A stretch of 64,000 nucleotides of DNA. It comes from Undaria pinnatifida. Taxonomy: Eukaryota > Sar > Phaeophyceae > Laminariales > Alariaceae. Under the pieces are notes generated by a model that saw only the letters and a list, made by a program, of their open reading frames with translations, was not told where the DNA came from and made no database searches. Below, one piece after another: positions 1-11,169 of the stretch. Every line of letters begins with the position of its first letter. The stretch's first letter is position 1. The position numbers and the translations under genes were made by a program. Location: positions 11,995,845 to 12,059,844 of the forward strand of contig JABAKD010000015.1 in assembly GCA_012845835.1 (NCBI GenBank), written 5' to 3'.

Positions 1-299
1 TTATCAGTGCTATTAGTACCTTTATCAGTGCTATTAGCACCTTTATCAGTGCTATTAGCACCTTCATCAGTGATATTAGTACCTTTATCAGTGCTATTAG
101 CACCTTTGTCAGTGCTATTAGCACCTTTATCAGTGCTATTAGTGCCTTTATCAGTGCTATTAGCACCTTTATCAGTGCTATTAGTACCTTTATCAGTGCT
201 ATTGTTACCTTTATCAGTGCTATTAGCACCTTCATCAGTGCTGGTAGCACCTTAATCAGTGCTGGTCGTACCTTTATCAGTGCTATTAGCACCTTTATC
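1..299. repeat. 21-bp minisatellite
   Basis: About 14 imperfect copies of a 21-bp unit (core ttatcagtgctattagcacc) run from the window edge to about 299. The unit is a multiple of three, so one frame stays open as a Leu-Ser-Val-Leu-Leu-Ala-Pro repeat. That open frame is a by-product of the period and not evidence of a gene. Confidence 0.9.
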
Positions 300-620
300 G
301 TAGCCCTTGTCTAATGTTCGCATGTCTGCATGTGGTGCAGAACCTACATTCGCGAGCAACGGAGTACAGCTCCGATCGTTCGATTATAGTACTGTAGACG
401 ACACCAAGTAAGAAACACGGTGGTACCATGAAAGGCCCAATGATATTCTCACGAATATAACAACCCTGGAGCCGTTGTGCTGAAGCTACGGTAGTATAGA
501 CCGCGCCCTCTAGCCAATAATAAACTCGGCCCGGGATGGTAGTCCCGGTTGTCACGACATTTTAAATAGGTTTCTTGTACTGTATTTGTGTGTGTCGTGT
601 GGTATCTATGTGCGGCGCAG

Positions 621-779
621 GAACTACGAGCGCGAACGGCGGCTGAGAACAGGCAGAGAACGGAGGTTGTTCGGAAACAGCGCGAGGCGGCGCGTTTGAA
701 AAAGGAGGCGGAGCAGAGGGAGAGAGAAGCAAAGCAGCAGGAAGAGCATCGACGTCGCATCTCCATCGAGAAACAGAAG
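621..779 (+). CDS. internal exon of a coiled-coil protein (partial gene)
   Basis: This is a 53-codon exon between a good acceptor (tgtgcggcgcag) and a GT donor (cagaag|gtgtgc), phase 0 on both sides. The peptide is almost all Glu, Arg, Lys, Gln and Ala, beginning ELRARTAAENRQR and ending RRRISIEKQK, as in a long single alpha helix or coiled coil. No catalytic domain is visible. A shorter decayed copy of its 3' half lies at about 911-1000. It may belong to the same gene as the coiled-coil terminal exon at 9890-10018, but the exons between are not resolved. Family unknown. Confidence 0.5.
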
Positions 780-910
780 GTGTGCCAAAGTGCCAATGAG
801 AAACACGCATTGCGGCACCATCTCGGTCAAAGAAAAGCTACGAGCAGTGGATTCAGATAGTATCCTAGACTCTATAGGTTTAGTTTTTTTTATTCGTCGT
901 CTCTACCCAC

Positions 911-1002
911 TCCTGCAGCAGAGGGAGAGGGAAGAAAAAGCAGCAGGAAAAATAACGACGCCGTATCTCCATAGAACAACTCAAGGTGCCGAACGCTGCA
1001 TG
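911..1002 (+). pseudogene. decayed copy of the coiled-coil exon 3' half
   Basis: The copy starts after an acceptor-like ctcctgcag and repeats the cagagggagagg...agcagcaggaa...cgacg.cg.atctccat series of 705-779, ending at an equivalent donor-like ctcaag|gtgcc. Frameshifts destroy the helix frame. It reads as a tandem partial exon duplication. Confidence 0.5.
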
Positions 1003-1082
1003 AGAATGCACTTTTTTCAGGCTCAATATCTGTCAATATAGACGAGCAAAAACTCAGGGCTGTTCACGGATCAGGTCAAAGC

Positions 1083-1345
1083 TCACGGGTCGGGTCGGGT
1101 CGGGTCGGGTTAGCTGACCCGACCCGACCCGACCCGACCCGCGAGATTTTGAAACCCTCTGATCCGATCCGACCCGGCCCAAGATATTTGAAAACCTCTT
1201 TAGAACCGACCCGACCCGACCCGACCCGGCCTGACCCGACCCGTGATATTTATTTGAAAACCTCCTGACCCGACCCGACCCGACCCTCGAGATTTGAAAG
1301 CCTGTTGACCAAACCCCACCCGACCCGCTACACTCCGAGTGACCC
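1083..1345. repeat. (GGGTC)n / (GACCC)n repeat cluster
   Basis: Short GGGTC runs are followed at once by inverted GACCC runs (hairpin potential near 1095-1140). Then come three units of about 60-70 bp in which (CGACC)n alternates with a 'gatatttgaaaacctc' spacer. The same composite appears at 34610-34790 and 61480-61550, so it is a dispersed repeat family and not a lone microsatellite. Confidence 0.8.
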
Positions 1346-1677
1346 GTGAGGTGCGGGTTTCATGTGGGTCGGGTCGATTGGACTTGTCCTTGGTCCCTCG
1401 CAGTTTTCCCAGGATGTCGTGCTCTCTGTTTTTTCTACCGGCATTCTTTGCAGCTTTTATGCGTCGTGCGCGCGAAAAATGAGAAAGACCGCAACCCACA
1501 AATCCGCACTTAGCCATGCCCGTAGCGCTAGATCCCCGGGTCGACCCGACGAGTGAGCTAGCTATCCACGCAGTCTCCGGCACCGGCAAGCAGCCTAGTT
1601 GAGCCACCTCCGGCAGCAAGCCCACAACTAGGGCGGTGGATCTGCCAGCGGGGGCTGCGATCCGCGAGGATCCAGGG

Positions 1678-1820
1678 TCTGCTGCTGGCGTTTGCTGCTC
1701 CCATTGCTGCTGCAGCTGCTGCTGCTGGCGCTTGCTGCTCCCATTGCTGCTGCAGCTGCTGCTGCTGCTACAGCTGCTGCTGCAGCTGCAGCTGCCGCTG
1801 CTGCTTCGACGACGGCTGCT
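1678..1820. repeat. imperfect (CTG/CAG)n trinucleotide tract
   Basis: Interrupted gctgctgctg runs include a near-duplicate block (about 1690-1725 and 1729-1765). Both strands stay open as Leu, Ala or Gln-like runs. No flanking splice signals support an exon. Confidence 0.75.
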
Positions 1821-2063
1821 GTTGACTTTTTACGCTTGTTCACATTTCGTACTGGTAAGGCAATTGTTACCGGTTATTCAATGTGTACGTACGTACGTCG
1901 TACATGGGTTCTTATATTGCCATGTGCCGTCTTTATCGTGTTTATTGTTGCACCCTGCAATGCAGCAAGAGTGTGTGCCCTGGCTTGCTTTACTGTAGTG
2001 GATTTGGATGGACGACAATGTATCTGAATAATACCTACGGCTTCATTCGACATGGGATTCGCG

Positions 2064-2467
<404 letters not shown>

Positions 2468-2499
2468 ACTATTTTATGCCTGTTACGAGAGGAGTTACT

Positions 2500-2607
2500 A
2501 CTACAGGGGACCCTAACAAATAGAACCTACGGTGGACACAAAAACCTATATATTCATCTATTTTTACTGACAATATTTGGTCCTGGTTACTATCGTCCTC
2601 CGTAATA
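2500..2607. mobile_element. degenerate short TIR element (relative of 58208-58316)
   Basis: This stretch matches the 58.2-kb element along its length (ggggacc, aatag.acctacgg, acacaaaaacc, aatatttggtcct, gtaata), but its inverted ends have decayed. Two copies with a shared interior and ends support a small MITE family. Confidence 0.5.
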
Positions 2608-2639
2608 CTACCTGGTACGTTTTTTCTGGACGCTATATC

Positions 2640-2818
2640 ATTATGATGGTCATGATATGATGGTCATGATATGATGGTCATGATATGGTGGTCATGATAT
2701 GATGGTCATGATATGATGGTCATGATATGATGGTCATTACTAAGATATGGTGGTCATGATATGATGGTCATGATATGATGATGGTCATGATACGATGGTC
2801 ATGATATGATGGTCATGA
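2640..2818. repeat. 14-bp minisatellite (atggtcatgatatg)
   Basis: About 12 copies of a 14-bp near-palindromic unit with small insertions. No coding support. Confidence 0.9.
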
Positions 2819-3687
2819 CCCGTGAAAACCCCTGCAAAAAATCACCAATACCTGGTATGAAACTCGTGTGCTGGTGTGTTTTCTACCTACCGATATCATG
2901 GATCCACTGGGGTAAACTCACATATATTCTTTACTTTTTTTTATTATTCATCCCTGATCGTTCCTGCCCCAGTAATCACCTCCGAGCAAAGAAAATGTAT
3001 TAAACGCGTACAAACAGTAGTAGTACTCGACGACTGGAATCCCAAGATACCCCTGGTATGGCCTGGACCCGCCACCATGAAAAACACATGAAGGTGTACA
3101 TCCGCTGTTGTCGAGCAAGGTCAAGCTTGCTTGAGCTGGATACTCTCTAGGATTTGGCAGCAGTGTAGCCCTCGCCGCTGAGCACGCGAAAAACAGTAGT
3201 TATCCCTTACCACTGCAATGTAGTGTGCTCTCAATACCGTGGGTGTAGTTGTCAGACAGACTCGAGAAAAATTCCGCTCCACCACCGAAAAAGACAGAAC
3301 AGCCGGAGGGCACGACATCGTGATGATAAAACGCATGGAGCTCTTCTTAACTCAATCTCGCCGCCAAAAACCCCTGTTCCTTTGCAGGTGACCCCTGTAT
3401 ACCCTTCTTTCCGCCTTGCAAGACTTAAGATTCAGCAAAAAAAAAATGATCGAAAAAATAAAGCAGGAAGATGAAGCAGGTCCTCGTCCAAAAAATGCCT
3501 CAATAAAAACCAACAATAAAACTGTCGCAAAATATACGAATGCTGTTGTTCCAGCGATGCTGGGTACGGTCTCATTTTTGGAGAAACCCCGTTAACAAAA
3601 CGTGATACTCGTTTTCGCCAAAGAGTGCTCGTACTCCTATCGTAGCATGCGGTTCGTGCCAGTAGTATCGAGGGGTAGTTTGGGGTC

Positions 3688-3900
3688 CCACTTTAATGCG
3701 GGGGGGGGGGTCTCACTTTAATGCGGGAAGCGGGTTCCAATTTAATGCGAGGGGGTCTTACTTTAATTCGCGAGCGGGTACCACTTTCATGGGGGGGGGT
3801 CCCCCTTTCATGGGGGGGGGTCCCCCTTTCATGGGGGGGTCCCCCTTTACTACGGGGGGTCCCACTTTATTGCGGGGGGGGGTCCCACTTTAATGCGGGT
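3688..3900. repeat. G-rich minisatellite
   Basis: About ten variable units of roughly 17-22 bp, each with a run of 6-10 G followed by tcccactttaatgc or a variant. A further 18-bp repeat (ggccttaggtcataatat, three copies) follows at 3968-4018. Confidence 0.85.
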
Positions 3901-4389
3901 ATTATCGTCTGTCAAGGCACCGCACCAATGAGGGACCACTACCCGCCCTACCCCTGTCTATGTCTATGGCCTTAGGTCATAATATGGCCTTAGGTCATAA
4001 TATGGCCTTAGGTCAATAATAGGCAATTCCTAACGAACGCAAAAAATGTCACGAGTGGTCGTGACGACAAAAAAAAAGCTGACGTTTTCGCCACCCGTGA
4101 CATTTGTGAAGGTTGAAGGAGCCTTGGTTTTCAATAATAGTTTAGATTTTTTTTCCACAAAAAGAATGGTGTCAAGATTTCCCGACAACAACAAAAAAAT
4201 CGGTATTTGTTTGCTTTAAACGTGACAATTCAGAATTGCAAGATCTCAGGAATGATGTGTATTTTGGCGTTCCTTAGGAACGACCCTTAAGGCTACGGCC
4301 ATGTATCGTATGAGTCTACCCCCCCCTCTTTTTTTTTCCTGTCGGGAATGCCATTTTAGTAATACATTAATACCTCTCCAGTACATACG

Positions 4390-4476
4390 CAAGATAGATG
4401 CAAGAGAACCTGATCGAAATCATTTTGCGCAGGACGAGGACGTTCTGGTCAAGCGTCTCCAGAAAAACGAAAAAAC
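4390..4476 (+). pseudogene. echo of the coiled-coil terminal exon
   Basis: The stretch gcaggacgaggacgttctggtcaa...cgtctccag matches the centre of the exon at 9890-10018 (gcaggacgaggacgttctc). The surrounding frame is broken. Other fragments of the same exon lie near 3425-3475, 5516-5565, 5813-5870 and 9647-9722. Confidence 0.5.
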
Positions 4477-4526
4477 AACATTTGCCAGTCTGGGCCCAAA
4501 ATTAAAGCGACGCGTACATTGACTAA

Positions 4527-4908
4527 CATTGTCTATGGTAACATTGGCGATGGTAACATTGGCGATGGTAACATTGGCTATGATAAGATTGGCTATGGTA
4601 AAATTGGCTGTGATAACATTGGCTATGGTAACATTGGCGATGGTAACATTGGCTAAGATAACATTGGCTAATATAACATTGGCTAATATAACATTGGCTA
4701 TGGTAACATTGGCTATGATAACATTGGCTATGGTAACATCGGAGATGGTAATATCGGTTATGATAACATTGGCCATGGTAACATTGGCTATGACAAGATT
4801 GGCTATGACAACATTGGCTATGATAACATTGGCTATGGTAACATTGGCTATGGTAATATCGGCGATGGTAATATTGGCTATGGTACCATTAGCTATGATG
4901 ACAGAGCC
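4527..4908. repeat. 15-bp minisatellite (tatggtaacattggc)
   Basis: About 25 copies of a 15-bp unit. The period is a multiple of three, so both strands keep long open frames (Met-Val-Thr-Leu-Ala on +, Ile-Ala-Asn-Val on -). I do not call a gene. Confidence 0.95.
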
Positions 4909-5515
4909 AGGCTATGGTACCATAAGGGTCAGTTTTGGGACCACCTTTTAGGGACTTTTCTTTTTTAGAGTGGCTCGGGGTCACATTCTTGAGTGAAACC
5001 CTCTTCCTTTGCGGCTTTAGGCTCTCTCTGGTGCTGTTGGTGCTGTTGGTGCTGTGTTCGTTTTGCGGTGTAAAAGTCCGCAATGGAAGGAATGGTAAGC
5101 TATCGCCTATCGTATGCCGCGCCAAAAGGATCGCCTACTATATATTTATTGAGTTAATAGCCACTCGTGACGTAGTCAACAACAGTCAAAACATTACGGC
5201 GGAGAATAAAAAGGAGGTGTGTGTTATTGGTAGTGCTCACCCTGCCTTTGGCTTGGTGAACAGGTGTTGACCGAAAAAAGGGCTTACGCTTGGACTCAAA
5301 TTTGTAGTGCTGTTTTTTCGCCGTCCGACAAATGTGTGTAGCATGGCCTCCTTCAGCGTCGATGACTCGAAAACACTCCCATGAAGAAGAAGGACGCCAA
5401 CGGAAAACCAAAACAGGAAACCCACGCTGTCGTAGCAGGCATCCTGCACTAAAAATCTCGCCGCCCCATACCTCCCGTCGATTATCGTGTTTACGCCTTG
5501 ACCCTGTTTATGCCG

Positions 5516-5870
5516 CCGCCGTGCAGCCACAATGGACGCAGAAAACGCTGATCGAAAAAAAAAGATAGGCTTGTCTGTCTAAGCGAAAAATCAACGTAAC
5601 AAAGTGATGTTTATTGTATGTGGTAGAGAGAATAATGCATGTCTGTGTCGGGAAACTGGGTCGTAAGGGAGTGCGGAAAAGGCAGGCGAGTACCCCGGGA
5701 CCATTTCTCGGGTGCAGCTCGTCGCGTACGGGCTAGCAAGGGCACGCCGAGCGCAACCGAGTTGGGGCTCTTCTTGACAACGCAGTTCGATAGATGAATA
5801 ATCAAGTGTAGCAGGACGAGGACGTTCTCAGTGAACGCCTCAGGAAATACCATCACAACGTAAAACACAA
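5516..5870 (+). pseudogene. two echo fragments of the coiled-coil terminal exon
   Basis: At 5516-5565 an acceptor-like gccgccgtgcag is followed by ccacaatggacgcagaaaacgctgatcgaaaa, aligning with the start of the exon at 9890. At 5813-5870 agcaggacgaggacgttctcag and cgcctcaggaaatacc align with its middle. The two halves are about 240 bp apart. Confidence 0.45.
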
Positions 5871-6249
5871 CAACTGGTATTCCAAATAATATGCCGGTTG
5901 GTTGGTGTAGTATTTTGTACTTTTCGGGCCAAGCGTTTCTGACGGGTTGAGCTCCTCTAATCCTGGGACTATCGGTCACTATGATCATTTCATGATGAGA
6001 AAACTGTTTGTAGGACTGTTAGCAGCGCATAGAAAATCGATCGGGTTGCGCGAACGAGCGTCTTCGAAGTCGTATTTTTGGTGAGGTATTGAGCTGCTCC
6101 TGCTGTGATTAGTAGTGGCTGCTCAGAAAGATGTCAGAGACTAACTTCTGGTGCAGCCCTGTCCAGCGTGGGAAAACTCCCCGTTAGTAACATGTAGTCA
6201 AGTCAAAATTGATCGTGCCCCTAGTGTAGCAGACTGCTAACACTATACT

Positions 6250-6715
6250 GATACTGATCATAATGGTAGTACTGATAATACGGATAATAATACTGATAAT
6301 AATACTGATAATAATGATAGTAGTAGTACTGATAATACTGAGAATACTGATAAAACTGATAGTACTGATAATGCTGATAATACTGATAATACTGATAATA
6401 CTGATAATACTGATAATACTGATAATACTGATAATACTGATAATACTGATAATACTGATAATACTGATAATACTGATAATACTGATAATACTGATAATAC
6501 TGATAATATTGATAATACTGATAATACTGATAATACCGATAATACTGATAATACTGAAAATACTGAAAATACTGAAAATACTGATAATGCTGATAATACT
6601 GATAATACTGAAAATACTGATAATACTGAAAATACTGATAATAATGATGATACTGACGACACTGATAATACTGATAATACTGATAATACTGATAATACTG
6701 ATAATACCACTAATA
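6250..6715. repeat. 9-bp minisatellite (aatactgat)
   Basis: About 50 copies of aatactgat and variants. Open Ile/Leu and Ser/Val/Leu frames arise from the 9-bp period and are not genes. An 11-bp repeat (cactaacctat, about 13 copies) follows at 6783-6930. Confidence 0.95.
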
Positions 6716-7121
6716 ATAGTACGGTAGAGGTGACACTTTTGGGCCTTATCGATTTTCTGAACGACGAGGTTCTCCTATTTACTAACCTATCGCTAACCTA
6801 TCATTAACCTATCACTAACCTATCACTAACCTATCACTGACCTATCACTAACCTATCACTAACCTATCACTGAACTATCACTAACCTATCACTAACCTAT
6901 TACTAACCTATCACCGACCTAATACTAAAATCTTCGGAACATTCTTGTTTTGCAAAAATGCTTGTTTTCCATTCTTGTTGGCGAAAGTGCTTGCTTTGAG
7001 TACCCGAGCCACGGGTTTGTCTATTGGGTTGCACTTTTCAGTATATACTATTAACAAGTCAGTGTATACTATGAACAGGTAGACAAACTCAACTATTCAA
7101 GTGAGAAGCCCCAGAAAATAA

Positions 7122-7232
7122 TATGGTAGGAGGGGGGGGGCATGTTAAGGGGGGGCATGTTAAGGGGGGGCATGTTAAGGGGGGGCATGTTAAGGGGGGG
7201 CGTGCTAAGGGGGGGCATGTCAAGGGGGGGGG
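7122..7232. repeat. G-rich 15-bp minisatellite (gggggggcatgttaa)
   Basis: Seven copies of a 15-bp unit, each with a run of 6-9 G. G-quadruplex formation on the + strand is possible. Confidence 0.85.
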
Positions 7233-7341
7233 TACTCATTTGTTGCTTGCCTTAGTCATTTGACTATTGACCACGCATCTCTTTCGAGACGGAGCACCGT
7301 TCCCACTCCTGATAAAGACACCTCCAACATTTAGGCGCTCA

Positions 7342-8660
7342 TTACGCTTCGTCCATAGATGACATAGAAACTGTTACCTTTTCCCCTTCCTGTTTCGCTG
7401 TCGACCATCTGTCTCCTAGGATAGCGATCGTTTTCTCGCTACTCTCTAGTCTACCGAATTCCTCCAAGTCACATTCGTTTGCTTTCCTCATCTCCTCCTC
7501 TAACACGTCCCGTTCCTCCTTGTATCTTTCGCATTCTCCTGCTATGTGAATCCTACCCTCTAATGTTGTGCTACACGGGCACATGTATATACATATGTGC
7601 ATCCACGTCCTCCTCCTGACTACAAGTATATCTCTTTTTTTTTCTGATAGGTCTAGATCCCCTACTCGAAATCGCAGTTTCAGCTTTTTCGCGTAGTCCA
7701 CTGGGCCGTGCAAATACGTCTTCATTCCAATATCTTCCTTCAACCCCCCGTATATCCTCTTTCACCTTATTTCTCAGCGCTAGCCTTTCCCCTCCTTCTA
7801 TCCTTTCTTTCTTCTGCCTAGTACCCGCAGTACCTCTTCTTGGTCTCCTCCTAAATCCTTCCATGTTTTCTCGACTACGTTATCCCATTTTTATCTTCTT
7901 CCATACAGCCCTATCAGCTATGGCTGGCAACCTCTTTTCTGGCATATTGCTTACTTTATATTGTCATTTCAACTTTCTCACGTCTCTATTCGTTTTAAGT
8001 GGGTACGTTCCTAATTCTGCTCTTAATACAGTATTATTCGCCGTACTTGAGCATCCTAGTATCTATTTAGCTGCTGTCATCTGCACTGTTTCCAGTTGTT
8101 TTACGACGAATTTCGCGTTCCCTTCCCATACTTCTCCTGCATACTCTAACTTTTCGGTACAGTCACATTCATCAGAATACATATTTTAATCCAAGTAGTG
8201 TCAAGGTGCGAGTCTGTTAAGATCGCATCCATCTTGCCTGCTTGGGATCTACCCTTTCCTATCACTTTCGCTATGTGTGCATCCCAAGAGCAATCCTTTG
8301 AGATCTCCACGCCAAGGTACGTGTACTGGTCTAAGATCGGTAGTTCATCTCCTCCCCACTTCCATCTGAATTTTACCGGATTCACCTAATCTTCGTTACA
8401 TACAACTACTACGCACGTTTTTACCTTCGCTGTCACTCTCCATTTATTTCCTAGTGCACTCTCGTGCTTTCTCCATATGTTTCTGCAAGCCTTCGGGTAT
8501 TCTGATATCCCCACGAAATCATCCGCAAACATCAACCCCGACGCCGCATCTTCCCCTATCGTGACCCCTTGCTTTTCTGCTTCGACTGCTACTGTCATGT
8601 CATTACTATATGCAGTACCCTGAATACATTCGGTGATAGCGTACATCCCTGTGCAACTCC
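7342..8660 (-). mobile_element. decayed non-LTR (LINE-type) retrotransposon, RT 3' half
   Basis: On the minus strand, in order: GVAQGCTLSPNVF (8622-8660), the RT palm motif G-x-x-Q-G-x-x-L-S-P; a catalytic-loop FADD in GLMFADDFVGI (about 8509-8540); then YTYLGVEIS (about 8301-8326), typical of LINE RT thumb regions. A basic tail follows, with a Cys/Glu/His/Glu-Cys/Arg series near 7500-7570 (CPCS, GRIHIAGEC) like the zinc-binding end of some LINE ORF2 proteins. At least two frameshifts and several stops separate the blocks, so the copy is dead. The 5' end is not found; the sequence past 8660 becomes a pyrimidine-rich tract. On family knowledge this is ORF2 of a LINE; the clade is not determined. 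Confidence 0.8.
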
Positions 8661-8734
8661 TTGTAAAGTATCAACATGTACTTGGATATTTCCTCGTCCA
8701 GCATCACAGCGCTTCTCTCACATTCCGTCATATT

Positions 8735-9090
8735 TTTCATCATTCTCCTCATTTTTCCTCATCATTCTCCTCATTTTTCCTCATCATTCTCCTCATCTTT
8801 TTCATCATTCTCCTCATCTTTTCTCATCTTTTCTCATCTTTCCTTATCCTTCCTCTGATCTTCCCTGATCTATCCTCATCTTTCCTCTGATCTTTCCTCA
8901 TCTTTCCTCATCTTTTCTCATCTTTTTTTTTTTTTTTTTTTTATCCTCCATCTCTCATTTTTGCTCATCTTTCCTCATCTTTCCTCATCTTTCCTCATCT
9001 CTCCTCATTTTTCCTCTGATCTTTCCTCTGATCTTTCCTCTGATCTTTCCACTGATCTTTCCACTGATCTTTCCTCTGATCTTTCCTTAA
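8735..9090. repeat. pyrimidine-rich repeat tract (tcctcatcttt)
   Basis: Imperfect 10-13 bp units of tcctcatctttt or tcctctgatct, interrupted by a poly-T run at about 8923-8942. No coding evidence. Confidence 0.85.
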
Positions 9091-9646
9091 TTTCCCACGG
9101 CTACGGTAGGGGTGGTTGGTTTAGTTGTTTTTTTGGGGGCCTTTTTAGCAGGGGCTCGGGGTCACTCGCGCAAGTGACCCCCTGTGCCTTGACTTTCATG
9201 TCGTTGTAAGTTATCACTTTGCGATACGAATCAGCAATACAACGGTTAGCTACGCTGCGCCAGGGTCACTCGTGCGAGTACGATGATGGCTCAAATCCAG
9301 TGGTGCAAAAGGGGGGTATGATAGAGTATGATAGAGCATGATAGGGTACGATACCACAATATCGTAGCATTGTTTTTCAGACTACAGCCATCCATAACAT
9401 GAGTACATCGCCAATGCCGACTTAGGTGGGGTGTCCTGCACGGACCATCACCGTCACCTACACTTTCGCCGTCACTTACACTTTCGCCCATCTATGATGG
9501 CCTTGACGTGACTGTGACATTCATTACCACCTGACCTGTAATCACCCAAACCATGACCGAATCCATAGACTACCCATCTACGTAGATCCCTCCACACCAA
9601 TAGCCCACCCTACGACTGTCGGTGATGCTATACCGCCGCCGTACAG

Positions 9647-9722
9647 ACCCAAGAAGTAGAGAACACGGTCGAAGAGGTTGAGCAGGGCGAGGAAGTTCTC
9701 ATCAAACGCCGAAAGAAAGGAA
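9647..9722 (+). pseudogene. nearest echo of the coiled-coil terminal exon
   Basis: After acceptor-like gccgccgtacag this reads TQEVENTVEEVEQGEEVL, then IKRRKK. It is colinear and in frame with the TQEAENMIEKMEQDEDVL start of the exon at 9890, then diverges. It could be an alternative exon, but no downstream donor is evident, so a decayed duplicate is preferred. Confidence 0.5.
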
Positions 9723-9889
9723 CAAAGAAAAAACGAAAAGAGGATTTTGTTTTTTTTATTTTTCCATCCGACCATGTGTGGCATTCGTCCTTAAATCAAT
9801 CTCACCACGCCCTACCCCCCTCGGTGATCCTGCTTATTATGCCGTCATCCTGTTTATGTCGTGATCCTGTCTATGCCGATACCGTTCAG

Positions 9890-10018
9890 ACACAAGAAGC
9901 GGAGAACATGATCGAAAAGATGGAGCAGGACGAGGACGTTCTCATCGAACGCCTGAAGAAAATACAGGAGGAGCAGCGCCGCGCGTACGAGTTGCTTCAG
10001 GAGTCTCTGGAGAGTTGA
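9890..10018 (+). CDS. probable terminal exon of a coiled-coil protein
   Basis: The exon starts after gccgataccgttcag and reads 42 codons to TGA. The peptide begins TQEAENMIEKMEQDEDVL and ends RRAYELLQESLES, a charged heptad-like helix without a catalytic domain. Start and frame are supported by several upstream echoes that preserve the acceptor and the same opening residues. It matches the composition of the exon at 621-779, so the two may be parts of one gene spanning 0.6-10.0 kb, with intervening exons not found. Three tandem copies of a roughly 46-bp unit follow the stop (about 10010-10145). Function unknown. Confidence 0.5.
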   Translation, partial: TQEAENMIEKMEQDEDVLIERLKKIQEEQRRAYELLQESLES

Positions 10019-10146
10019 CCGAAAGCGTCGTATTCCATTTTTTTTGTGCTTCGAGGGTTGGCGTGAAACCGTCATCCTCCATTTTATTTCGTATTTTTCG
10101 AGAGTTGACATGACGCCGTCGCCCTCCATTTTTGTTTGTAGCTGTC
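10010..10146. repeat. three tandem units after the coiled-coil stop codon
   Basis: The pattern gttga-ccgaaagcgtcgtattccatttttt...cgag recurs three times (about 10012, 10057, 10104) with roughly 46-bp spacing and 75-80% identity by eye. The duplication includes the end of the reading frame. Confidence 0.65.
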
Positions 10147-10755
10147 TCACTACATTGCCCTTAACTTAGGGGTCAGTAAAACCTGAGGATGGGATACTGC
10201 TGCTGATAAGACTTAGTGCTGCGTGGGTATTTGGTTTTTTGGTTAATATTTCACCAATAGAAAGCCCAACGCGTTGTTTCATTGCCACATGAGAGTAGTC
10301 GGGTCCGTCCCACATCCTGTCTCATCGTATCCCGGAGATAGCATGGTCCCCGGGAAAAAACTCGTCGTATGGTTACACCGCGTTTTGGCCGAAACGTAAC
10401 AAGATACGTCGTGATTTGCTGCGCTGTGGATGCGTGTTGTCACTCCACCCTTTGTTGCCTACCGCCATTGGTGCTACTTCTGCTATCTTCGACTACAGTC
10501 ACATGCTACCGGCAGAATTACTCGTAGTTCTATATATATATTGCTGCTCTACAGCAGTGGCGATGACCGTTGATCAGAGATGTAGGTGTCTGTCATACTA
10601 TCTTTGATAAGAGTTACCTCCCTTGGTACTTTTACCGCTGGCGTCGACGGCAAAACTGCGTCCAAACTTTGTCCTATTTTTTGCTTTTTGTTGCAATTAT
10701 AATTCGGCGGCTGTTGAGTTGGCACCTTGACAAAGTGCAATGCTATGTTCGGCAT
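10147..10755. other. gene-poor stretch
   Basis: Nothing here joins into a gene model. The only ORFs are short and lack splice or codon support. No RNA gene was recognised. Confidence 0.5.
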
Positions 10756-10756
10756 G

Positions 10757-10918
10757 GATTGGGTCGGGTCGGGTCGGGTCGGGTCGGGTCGGGTCGGGTC
10801 GGGTCGGGTCGGGTCGGGTCGGGTCGGGTCGGGTCGGGTCGGGTCGGGTCGGGTCGGGTCGGGTCGGGTCGGGTCGGGTCGGGTCGGGTCGGGTCGGGTC
10901 GGGTCGGGTCAGGTCAGG
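10757..10918. repeat. (GGGTC)n array, about 32 units
   Basis: Almost perfect ggtcg pentamer array over about 160 bp, degenerating into ggtca at its 3' end. The plus strand carries GGG every 5 bp, a textbook G-quadruplex pattern with 2-nt loops. All frames are open (Gly-Arg-Val-Gly-Ser), so the ORFs are artefacts. A small (ACCGG)n patch follows at 11148-11168. Confidence 0.95.
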
Positions 10919-11169
10919 TCGGACAAGACGGGATCGGAGGGCTGGTTACTGTTTACGCCTTGGCCTCGGCTTCAACCGAACGATTGAGATACAATTGATC
11001 CCTAAACCTAACCCAAAACCCGACCGCCTGGGAAATTTCCTGGAATGGAATTAAAGCGAAGAGTTTTTAGTGTGGAATGTCAACCATTATATCGAACATC
11101 ATCCAAGTCGTAAACACCACCAGTACTGCCTAACCGAAGAGGGCAGGACCGGACCGGACCGGACCGGAT

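Noticed and set aside
4420-4951. 118- and 140-codon ORFs on both strands
   Set aside because: Period-15 minisatellite. Residue usage is only that of the repeat unit.
6258-6727. About 150-codon ORFs on both strands
   Set aside because: Period-9 microsatellite translation (Leu-Ser-Val / Ile-Leu-Ile).
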